Positions 6,384-12,348 of a stretch of 13,894 nucleotides of DNA are shown piece after piece. The position numbers and the translations under genes are program-made. The stretch is from the NCBI GenBank assembly GCA_905234575.1, contig CAJOIG010000017.1, forward strand, positions 1 to 13,894, read 5' to 3'. Under the pieces are notes generated by a model that saw nothing but the letters and a program-made list of their open reading frames with translations, was not told the origin of the DNA and did not search any database. The number at the start of each line of letters is the position of its first letter. Position 1 is the stretch's first letter. Origin of the DNA: an uncultured Oscillospiraceae bacterium. GTDB taxonomy: Bacteria; Bacillota; Clostridia; Oscillospirales; Oscillospiraceae.

Positions 6384-7238
6384 TCAGACCGTGTCCATGA
6401 AGGTCCGCTCGACCTTATTGAAGATGACGACGCCGCAGAACACCGCCGCGAGCGTCACGATCCAGGAGGCCGCGAGATACTTCGCGGACACGCTCCCGAC
6501 ACCCAGCACCGCCCAGCGGAACAGCTCCACCGGCGCGGTCACGGGGTTCAGAAGCAGGAGCTTACGCAAAGGCCCCGTCACCGTGCTCAGAGGATAGACC
6601 ACCGGCGTCGCGTACATCCACAGGGACACACCGAAGCTCACGAGCACGCTCAGATCCCGGTACTTCGTCGTGAGGCTCGAAACGATGATGCCGACGCCCA
6701 TGCCCAGCACCCCGAGCTGCAGGAGCACCAGCGGCAGGCTCAGCCAGGCGAGCCAGTGCGGATGCACGAGACCCGCCACGGCGTAATACGCGAGAAACCC
6801 CAGAACCAGCAGCATCTGGATCCCGAAGCGGATCATGGCCCCCAGCACATTCGACACCGGCGACACGAGCCGCGGGAAGTAGACCTTCCCGAACAGGCGC
6901 GCGTTCTCCGTGAAGGTGGCAGCGTTCGTGGTGACGCAGGCCGCGAAGAACGACCAGACGGCGTTGCCGGTCAGATAGAACAGCAGCTGGGGCACGCCGT
7001 CCGTGCTGAGCTTCGCGATGTTCCCGAACAGCACCACATACACGACGCTCGTCAGAAGCGGGTTCAGAAACAGCCACAGCGGACCGAGGATCGTCTGCTT
7101 ATAGGTGACGACGAAGGAGCGCTTCGTCAGCAGCAGGATGAGGTCGCGGTAGCGCCAGAGCTCGTCCAGCCGCAGGTCCAGCAGGTCATGCTTCGCGGTG
7201 ATCTTCGTATACTGCACAGCGTCCTTCACCCCTTCCAT
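6384..7238 (-). CDS. ABC-2 type permease, Wzm/TagG type
   Basis: 284 residues from the chosen ATG, with about six membrane segments. Family marks are VTYKQTILGPLWLFLNPLL (44-62) after a basic cytoplasmic N-terminus, ENARLFGKVYFPRLVSPVSN (111-130), KYRDLSVLVSFGVSLWMYATP (split at 192-212) and the closing FNKVERTFMDTV. It pairs with the downstream ATPase to move a lipid-linked polymer or glycolipid across the membrane. The start ATG lies 13 nt inside the end of the preceding S26-like gene and has no recognisable ribosome binding site, so it is probably translated by coupling. An upstream in-frame start at 7310 would put the N-terminus deep in the neighbouring gene and is less likely. A GTG a few codons downstream is a weaker alternative. 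Confidence 0.92.
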   Translation of the reverse strand: MEGVKDAVQYTKITAKHDLLDLRLDELWRYRDLILLLTKRSFVVTYKQTILGPLWLFLNPLLTSVVYVVLFGNIAKLSTDGVPQLLFYLTGNAVWSFFAACVTTNAATFTENARLFGKVYFPRLVSPVSNVLGAMIRFGIQMLLVLGFLAYYAVAGLVHPHWLAWLSLPLVLLQLGVLGMGVGIIVSSLTTKYRDLSVLVSFGVSLWMYATPVVYPLSTVTGPLRKLLLLNPVTAPVELFRWAVLGVGSVSAKYLAASWIVTLAAVFCGVVIFNKVERTFMDTV

Positions 7239-7684
7239 CGATGCCAGAGCCGGGCGGCGAGAGCCCGCGCCCGCTTGAGCGCGAACCGCAGGGGCCACGG
7301 CGCGCACCACAGACGCACATACAGCCGGTACGTCCAGTTCGTGACCGGGATCGTCCGCCCGTCCCTCACCACCGCCGTCAGGATGCCGAGGACGTTCTCC
7401 TCCCGCACGGTCTCCCCGGAGGCACAGTTGTCCCCGACGATCCAGTAGGTCCCGTCGTCGTTCACCCGCAGGACCCGGTGCAGGACGTAGGCTCCGCGGC
7501 CCTCCACACCCGGACGGCAGAACAGCACGGCGTCGTATTTTTTGCAGCGCTCCGCTCCCCGGCGGGCGATGACCATGAGGTCCCGGTCCTCCCGCAGCAG
7601 CGGCATCATGCTGACGCCCTTGTTCGTATAGACCAGGGTCCCGGTCCGGGCCAGGGCCTCCTCGAAGCTGACCGTGTCCGCCAT
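7226..7684 (-). CDS. S24/S26-family peptidase-like protein without a membrane anchor
   Basis: 152 residues. GVSMMP (23-28) matches the catalytic-serine box of signal peptidase I/LexA-like proteins (Ser25). YVLHRVLRV (67-74) puts His69 where bacterial signal peptidases carry the general-base Lys, as in the SipW/ER-type subgroup. GTYWIVGDN (78-86) matches the conserved GDN box. No N-terminal transmembrane segment is seen, unlike a true signal peptidase; the C-terminus (about 120-152) is basic and could be an amphipathic surface helix. Small proteins of this kind are annotated S24/S26 peptidase in Clostridia, but their substrates are unknown to me. The start lies 3 nt after the stop of the kinase-like gene with GGGGAGGG in front. 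The 3' end overlaps the permease by 13 nt. The tight packing suggests a shared job with the exporter. Confidence 0.78.
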   Translation of the reverse strand: MADTVSFEEALARTGTLVYTNKGVSMMPLLREDRDLMVIARRGAERCKKYDAVLFCRPGVEGRGAYVLHRVLRVNDDGTYWIVGDNCASGETVREENVLGILTAVVRDGRTIPVTNWTYRLYVRLWCAPWPLRFALKRARALAARLWHRWKG

Positions 7685-7687
7685 GGC

Positions 7688-8428
7688 TCAGCCCTCCCCG
7701 CCGGTCAGGCCCCGCCAGCAGACGCGGGCGGCCTCGGCGTCCATATTGCAGCCCAGCCGGAACAGGCGCACCCGCCCGTCCAGCGCGCCGACGAGCGACA
7801 GCGTCCGGACCAGGCCCTCCCGATCCGTCGGGCGGTGGGTCTGCTGCACGAGCACCGGCAGCGCGTCCCGGAAGGACATCGGCTCGATGCGGTTTACCGG
7901 GCTGCGCTCCAGAAGCACCACGGCGTCCAGCGGCAGGATCCCGGGCCGGCCGTAGTTTTCCTTCCCCTGCCAGGGGGTGCCGCAGGCCAGGATCCGCTCC
8001 CCGTCCCGGCGCAGGAGGGGCTTGTCCCCGTTCAGGACGTAGACGCCGGGGATGTGCTCGAGCCAGAGACGGACATGGGTCGTCTTCCCGGTGCCGGAGG
8101 GCGCCGTGAAGGCAAAGGCCCGGTCCCCCGCCGCCACCACAGCGCCGTGGAACACCACGGCGTCAAAGGCGAGAAGCTCCCGGGCGATCCGGCGGTAGAG
8201 CGCCAGCGTCTCGAGATAGGCGTCCGAATGTGCGCGGGGCGTCCGCCCCTCCCGGACATCCTCGTCGGCAGACCGCTCCCGCTCGGCGGCGATGTCCGCC
8301 GGGGACAAGGTCACGGCGACAGCGGGAGCCTCGTCCGTGAGGTAGTCCCGGCAGAAGCGCTCCGTCGAGGCATGCAGCGCCTCAACGCGGATGGGCACGC
8401 CGGCCAGGGAAACGGTGAAGGATGTCAT
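7688..8428 (-). CDS. HprK-like P-loop kinase (PEP carboxykinase/HPr kinase fold)
   Basis: 246 residues. The Walker A motif is APSGTGKTTH (109-118). FHGAVV (93-98) just before it matches the conserved His-Gly of HPr kinase/phosphorylase. VLNGDKPLL (131-139) supplies the Walker B-like Asp, and GTPWQGKENYG (150-160) resembles the loop of HprK-related and PEP carboxykinase-like proteins. The N-terminal 85 residues are not recognisable. True HPr kinase is about 310 residues with another N-terminal domain, so this is a paralogue and not hprK itself. HprK-related kinases are known near exopolysaccharide loci and in some lasso-peptide clusters, where one phosphorylates a peptide Ser. Here the partner is unknown: a peptide, protein or glycan precursor are all possible. 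It is the first gene of the operon; GAGGAG lies 6-7 nt before the ATG. Confidence 0.75.
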   Translation of the reverse strand: MTSFTVSLAGVPIRVEALHASTERFCRDYLTDEAPAVAVTLSPADIAAERERSADEDVREGRTPRAHSDAYLETLALYRRIARELLAFDAVVFHGAVVAAGDRAFAFTAPSGTGKTTHVRLWLEHIPGVYVLNGDKPLLRRDGERILACGTPWQGKENYGRPGILPLDAVVLLERSPVNRIEPMSFRDALPVLVQQTHRPTDREGLVRTLSLVGALDGRVRLFRLGCNMDAEAARVCWRGLTGGEG

Positions 8429-8471
8429 GGCACGCTCCTCGGATGCTCGAATGGTTTACTCATTTCAGTAT

Positions 8472-8500
8472 ATTATACCGCACTCCGACGGTCTGCACAA
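8472..8500 (-). promoter_or_regulatory. Promoter of the kinase/S26/ABC-exporter operon
   Basis: On the minus strand, a TTGTGC box (8500-8495) and a perfect TATAAT (8477-8472) are 17 nt apart. Transcription would start near 8465, about 37 nt before the ATG at 8428. The -35 box matches in only three positions, so the promoter may need help or be of moderate strength. Confidence 0.6.
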
Positions 8501-8518
8501 GAAAAACCGGAAAGGCGC

Positions 8519-8555
8519 AAAAAAGGACCGGCGCGCTCGTTTCGCGTGCCGGTCC
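8519..8555 (-). terminator. Intrinsic terminator of mscL
   Basis: On the minus strand GGACCGGC and GCCGGTCC pair, extended by three G-C pairs after an A/C mismatch, with a loop of about 7 nt. Six T's follow directly. It begins 14 nt beyond the mscL stop and separates mscL from the kinase operon on the same strand. Confidence 0.88.
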
Positions 8556-8568
8556 AGGAAATCGGGGG

Positions 8569-9018
8569 TCACTTTCCGTCCTTCGTCAGAGCGTCCCGGA
8601 TCTCGGTGAGGAGCTTCACCTCGTCGCTGGGCTCCGGAGGAGGCGCGGGCTCCTCCTCCTTCTTCTTGCGGAAGGAGTTGATGCCCTTGACGAGCAGGAA
8701 GATCACGAGGGCCGTCAGCAAAAAGTTGATGACGTTCTGGATGAAGAGGCCATAGTTGATGGTGGCGGGCTGGACGTCCACGAGCTCCTCCGGGAGCTTG
8801 ATGGTGAACTTCAGAGAGCTGAAGTCGATGCCGCCGGTGATGATGCCGATGATGGGCATGATGATGTCGTCCACGAGGCTCGTGACGATCGCGGTGAACG
8901 CGCCGCCGACGATGACGCCGACCGCCAGGTCCAGCACGCTGCCGCGGGAGATGAATTCCTTAAACTCCGAAAGGAGCTTTCCGCCCTTCTTCTTGACGTC
9001 TTTCTTTTCTTTACTCAT
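8569..9018 (-). CDS. mscL: Large-conductance mechanosensitive channel MscL
   Basis: 149 residues, the usual size. The amphipathic N-terminus and first helix carry FISRGSVLDLAVGVIVGGAF (22-41), the hallmark of MscL, and continue to VDDIIMPIIG. A periplasmic-type loop (about 62-87) is followed by the second helix (88-113), then a charged linker KKKEEEPAPPPEP and a C-terminal helix LLTEIRDAL (136-144) that forms the cytoplasmic bundle. The pentameric channel opens under membrane tension and releases solutes during hypo-osmotic shock. The ribosome binding site is GAGAGGA. The gene has its own promoter and terminator, so it is a single-gene unit, divergent from the acyl-CoA dehydrogenase operon. 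Confidence 0.97.
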   Translation of the reverse strand: MSKEKKDVKKKGGKLLSEFKEFISRGSVLDLAVGVIVGGAFTAIVTSLVDDIIMPIIGIITGGIDFSSLKFTIKLPEELVDVQPATINYGLFIQNVINFLLTALVIFLLVKGINSFRKKKEEEPAPPPEPSDEVKLLTEIRDALTKDGK

Positions 9019-9071
9019 GGTTCGGTCCTCTCTTTCTATGGAATGGGCGGTCCCACCCGCCGTTCAGCCCC

Positions 9072-9100
9072 AGCATACCACGCTTCGACGGAAAATTCAA
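9072..9100 (-). promoter_or_regulatory. Probable mscL promoter
   Basis: On the minus strand TTGAAT (9100-9095) and TATGCT (9077-9072) are separated by 17 nt. Transcription would start near 9065, giving a leader of about 47 nt to the ATG at 9018. Confidence 0.55.
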
Positions 9101-9176
9101 TACGCCCCAAAGCCGAAGTTGGATATATACCACAAATCCCATGGGTGAAACCGGAGATTCTTCGGCATAACACAAG

Positions 9177-9194
9177 TTGACATAGAATTAACAA
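9177..9194 (+). promoter_or_regulatory. Candidate Rex (redox repressor) operator over the -35 box
   Basis: The 18-bp stretch TTGACATAGAATTAACAA resembles the clostridial Rex consensus TTGTTAA-N4-TTAACAA. The right half is perfect and the left half keeps four of seven bases, 11 of 14 in total. It overlaps the -35 hexamer exactly, where a repressor would block RNA polymerase. Rex controls butyrate and alcohol genes in several Clostridia. Part of the left-half match is forced by the -35 consensus, so this remains a prediction. Confidence 0.45.
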
Positions 9195-9206
9195 GTATGA
9201 TATATT
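9177..9206 (+). promoter_or_regulatory. Promoter of the acyl-CoA dehydrogenase/Etf/CoA-transferase operon
   Basis: A perfect TTGACA (9177-9182) lies 18 nt before TATATT (9201-9206), which is preceded by TGA to form an extended -10 element. Transcription would start near 9212, followed by a leader of about 39 nt ending in AGGAGG (9239-9244). A perfect 12-bp palindrome, ATTATCGATAAT (9207-9218), spans the predicted start point and could be a second protein-binding site. Confidence 0.75.
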
Positions 9207-9250
9207 ATTATCGATAATGAATTAGTCAGTTAACTCATAGGAGGCGTCAT

Positions 9251-10381
9251 ATGCTGGACAAGAAACATCGGATGATCCAACAGCTCACCCGGGAGTTCGC
9301 GGTGAGCGAGATCGAGCCGTGCATCGACTACGCGGAGGAGCACGGCGAATTTCCGGACGAGCTCTGGGAAAAGGCGGCGCGGTACGGCTTCATGGGCTGC
9401 TGCATCCCCGTGGAATACGGCGGCCAGGGCGGGGACTTCCTGTCCTCCATCGTGATGATGGAGCAGATCTGCCGCACGGCGGTCGGCGCGGCGTCTATGT
9501 TCATGGCAAACTCCCTCTCGGGCATGCCCATCCTCAAATGCGGCACCGAGGAGCAGAAGCAGAAATACCTGCGGCCCGTCGCGGAGGGGAAAAAGCGCTG
9601 TGCCTTCGCGCTGACGGAGCCCGGTGCGGGCTCCGACACCGGCGCGCTCACGACGACCGCCCGGCAGGACGGGGATCACTTCCTCCTGAACGGCCGCAAG
9701 ACCTTCATCACCCTCGGCCCTACCTGCGACTGGGCGGTGGTGTTCGCGAACGTCCTGCGGGACGACGGCAAGAAGGCGCTGACCGCCTTCATCGTGGAGG
9801 CGGACTGGCCGGGCTTCTCCCGGGGCAAGCGGGAGCAGAAGCTGGGCCTTCACGCCTCCGGCACCTGCGACCTCATCTTTGAGGATGTACGCGTGCCGAA
9901 GGAAAACGTCCTGGGGACCGTCGGCGGCGGCTGGAAGGTGGCGGGCTCCGGTCTGAGCGCCGGGCGCATCAACGTCTCCTCCCAGGCCCTCGGCGGCGCC
10001 CAGGGGTGCCTCGACGAGGCCATCAAATATTCCGGCGAGCGCGTGCAGTTCGGCAAGCCCATCGGCAAGTTCCAGAACACCCGCTTCAAGATCGCGGAGA
10101 TGGACGCGAAGATCGAGGCCGGACGCCAGATCATCTACTCCGCCGCCGAAATGGTGGACCGGGGCGAGGACGCGCTTTTGCAGGCGTCGAGAGCCAAGTA
10201 CTACATGAGCGAGGTGGCGAACGAAGTCGCCTACAAATGCCTGCAAATCCACGGCGGCTACGGCTACATGAACGGCTTCGCCATCGAGCGGTTCTACCGC
10301 GACCTGCGAATCATGCCCGTCTACGAGGGCACGAGCGAGGTCCAGCTCATGGTCATCTCCAGCGCCATCATGAACAAGTAA
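9251..10381 (+). CDS. bcd: Short-chain acyl-CoA dehydrogenase, probably butyryl-CoA dehydrogenase
   Basis: 376 residues, the usual length. Acyl-CoA dehydrogenase signatures are intact: AFALTEPGAGSDTG (118-131), the FAD/substrate loop NGRKTFIT (147-154), GGYGYM (335-340) and the catalytic base Glu359 in VYEGTSEVQ (357-365), the position used by short-chain enzymes. In anaerobes such enzymes run as reductases, converting crotonyl-CoA to butyryl-CoA with electrons from Etf. The chain-length pocket cannot be judged by eye; a caffeoyl-, acryloyl- or other enoyl-CoA substrate is possible. AGGAGG lies 6 nt before the ATG. It is the first gene of the operon, followed after 13 nt by etfB. The adjoining Etf genes and CoA-transferase favour butyrate formation; no thiolase, hbd or crt gene is in the window. 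Confidence 0.88.
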   Translation: MLDKKHRMIQQLTREFAVSEIEPCIDYAEEHGEFPDELWEKAARYGFMGCCIPVEYGGQGGDFLSSIVMMEQICRTAVGAASMFMANSLSGMPILKCGTEEQKQKYLRPVAEGKKRCAFALTEPGAGSDTGALTTTARQDGDHFLLNGRKTFITLGPTCDWAVVFANVLRDDGKKALTAFIVEADWPGFSRGKREQKLGLHASGTCDLIFEDVRVPKENVLGTVGGGWKVAGSGLSAGRINVSSQALGGAQGCLDEAIKYSGERVQFGKPIGKFQNTRFKIAEMDAKIEAGRQIIYSAAEMVDRGEDALLQASRAKYYMSEVANEVAYKCLQIHGGYGYMNGFAIERFYRDLRIMPVYEGTSEVQLMVISSAIMNK

Positions 10382-10394
10382 GGAGGGGAGAACG

Positions 10395-11198
10395 ATGAAG
10401 ATCTTAGTTTGCGTCAAGCAGGTGCCCGACACCTCGGGCAAGGTCGCCGTGAACGCCGACGGCACCCTCAACCGGGCCTCGATGCCCGTCATCACGAACC
10501 CCGACGACAAGAACGCCGTGGAAGCGGCGCTGAAGCTGAAGGACAAATACGGCTGCAAGGTCATCGTCGTGACCATGGGCCCGGCGGCGGCGGAGAGCAT
10601 GCTGCGGGAGCTGCTCGCCATGGGCGCGGACGAAGCCTACCTCCTCTCCGACCGCGTGTTCGGCGGCAGCGACACCTTCGCCACGAGCCAGGTCATCGCC
10701 GCGGGTCTTTCCCACATCGGCATCGACGAGGACGACATCGTCTTCTGCGGCCGGCAGGCCATCGACGGCGACACCGCCCAGGTCGGTCCCCAGATCGCGG
10801 AAAAGCTCGATCTGCCCCAGATCACCTACGCCGGCAAGATCGATTACGCCGACGGCAAGGTCACCGTTCAGCGGATGCTGGAGGACGGGTACATGACCAT
10901 CGAGACGAAGACCCCCTGCCTCGTCACCTGCGTGAAGGAGCTCAACGAGCCCCGGTACATGTCCATCAAGGGCATCCTGGACTGCTTCGACAAGCCCATG
11001 ACCGTCCTCACCTACGAGGACCTCAAGGACGAGCCACTCATCGACGCGACGACCATCGGTCTGCAGGGCTCCCCCACGAACATCGCGAAGAGCTTCACGC
11101 CGCCCCCCAAGGGCGCCGGCACCATGATCCGGGGCGTGGACGAAACGGCCATGGTCGCGGAGCTCACCGCGCGCCTGAACGCGAAGCACATCCTGTAA
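10395..11198 (+). CDS. etfB: Electron transfer flavoprotein, beta subunit
   Basis: 267 residues. The start MKILVCVKQVPDTSG and TNPDDKNAVEAALKLKD (34-50) are typical. FCGRQAIDGDTAQVGPQIAE (117-136) is the nucleotide/flavin-binding signature, and NEPRYMSIKGI (184-194) the EtfB family motif. The subunit pairs with EtfA to carry electrons to the dehydrogenase. In anaerobic Clostridia, complexes of this type bifurcate electrons from NADH to ferredoxin and crotonyl-CoA, the EtfB flavin being the bifurcating site. The GRQxxDGDTAQVGP form fits that group but I cannot prove bifurcation by eye. AAGGAGGGG precedes the ATG. Confidence 0.95.
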   Translation: MKILVCVKQVPDTSGKVAVNADGTLNRASMPVITNPDDKNAVEAALKLKDKYGCKVIVVTMGPAAAESMLRELLAMGADEAYLLSDRVFGGSDTFATSQVIAAGLSHIGIDEDDIVFCGRQAIDGDTAQVGPQIAEKLDLPQITYAGKIDYADGKVTVQRMLEDGYMTIETKTPCLVTCVKELNEPRYMSIKGILDCFDKPMTVLTYEDLKDEPLIDATTIGLQGSPTNIAKSFTPPPKGAGTMIRGVDETAMVAELTARLNAKHIL

Positions 11199-11214
11199 GG
11201 AGGGGGTAACCAGC

Positions 11215-12339
11215 ATGAAACAAGCGGATTTCATCAATACGAATACGGAAGAATTCCACGGCGTGTGGGTATACTGTGAGCAGCGGCAGGGCAAGCTCAT
11301 GAGCACCTCCCTGGAGCTCATCTCCGAGGGCCGGAAGCTGGCCGACGAGCTCCATACCGAGCTCTGCGGCGTGCTCCTGGGCGACGGCGTGGACGGCCTC
11401 GTCCCCGAGCTCGGAGGCTGCGGCGCGGACAAGGTCTACGTCGTGAACGACGCGCTTCTGCACGATTACGTCACCGAGGCCCACGCCAAGATCCTCTGCG
11501 ATCTTGTGGCGGCGTATAAGCCCGAGGTCGTGCTCTTCGGCGCGACGAACCTCGGCCGCGACCTCGCGCCCCGCATCGCCGCCCGGCTGAACACCGGCCT
11601 GTGCGCCGACTGCACCCATCTCGACGTGGACGTGGGGACCTACGTCGAGTTCCTGCGGGAGAACTCCACGCTGGACGACAAGGGCATCGGCGAGGACAAG
11701 CTGCGGGAGAGATTCGGCACGGACCTCAAGATGACCCGCCCGGCCTTCGGCGGCCATCTGATGGCGACCATCGTCTGCCCCCGGTTCCGCCCGGCCATGG
11801 CCACGGTGCGTCCCGGCGTCATGCAGAAGGCGGCGTTCGACGAGGCGAGGGCCGCGGCGGTGCAGACCATCCATCCCGCCTTTTCACTTTCCGAGACGGA
11901 CCTCAAAACGAAGGTCCTCGAGGTCGTGAAGTCCACCCGCCAGATCGTCGATCTGCTCGGCGCGGACGTGGTCGTCTCCGTGGGCGGCGGCATCGGCTCC
12001 GACGTGGAGCGGGGCATCGCCCTCGGGCAGGAGCTGGCGGACGTCCTCGGCGGCGTCCTGGGCGGCAGCCGCGTCGCCATCGACAGCGGCTGGCTCACGA
12101 GCGACCACCAGGTCGGTCAGACGGGCAAGACCGTCCACCCGAAGCTGTACATCGCGCTGGGCATCTCCGGAGCCATCCAGCACAAGGCCGGCATGCAGGA
12201 CTCCGACTGCATCATCGCCGTCAACAAAAACGGCGCCGCCCCCATCTTCGAGGTGGCGGATTACGGCATCGAGGGCGACCTCTTCAAGATCGTCCCCCTC
12301 ATGATCGAGCAGTTCAAAGCGGCGAAGGAAGCCAAGTGA
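11215..12339 (+). CDS. etfA: Electron transfer flavoprotein, alpha subunit
   Basis: 374 residues. The C-terminal FAD domain (about 253-374) shows SVGGGIGS (255-262), QVGQTGKTV (299-307), GISGAIQH (316-323) and APIFEVADYGIEGD (342-355), all canonical. The N-terminal half has FGATNLGRDLAPRIAARLNTG (split at 108-128) and TRPAFGGHLMATI (174-186). No N-terminal ferredoxin-like domain is present, unlike CarE- or LctC-type subunits. About 20 extra residues (STLDDKGIGEDKLRERFGTD, 151-170) precede TRPAFGG, which explains the greater length than the common 330-345. AAGGAGGGGG lies 16 nt after etfB, so the two are co-translated at similar levels. Confidence 0.95.
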   Translation: MKQADFINTNTEEFHGVWVYCEQRQGKLMSTSLELISEGRKLADELHTELCGVLLGDGVDGLVPELGGCGADKVYVVNDALLHDYVTEAHAKILCDLVAAYKPEVVLFGATNLGRDLAPRIAARLNTGLCADCTHLDVDVGTYVEFLRENSTLDDKGIGEDKLRERFGTDLKMTRPAFGGHLMATIVCPRFRPAMATVRPGVMQKAAFDEARAAAVQTIHPAFSLSETDLKTKVLEVVKSTRQIVDLLGADVVVSVGGGIGSDVERGIALGQELADVLGGVLGGSRVAIDSGWLTSDHQVGQTGKTVHPKLYIALGISGAIQHKAGMQDSDCIIAVNKNGAAPIFEVADYGIEGDLFKIVPLMIEQFKAAKEAK

Positions 12340-12348
12340 GGTAGCATC

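Noticed and set aside
5092..6597. 501-residue open frame on the plus strand opposite the ABC ATPase
   Set aside because: The minus-strand frame has intact Walker A, signature and Walker B motifs. The plus frame is a compositional shadow typical of GC-rich DNA.
9230..10621. 463-residue open frame on the minus strand opposite the acyl-CoA dehydrogenase
   Set aside because: The plus strand encodes a full dehydrogenase with the catalytic Glu and a strong ribosome binding site. The minus frame shows no family resemblance.
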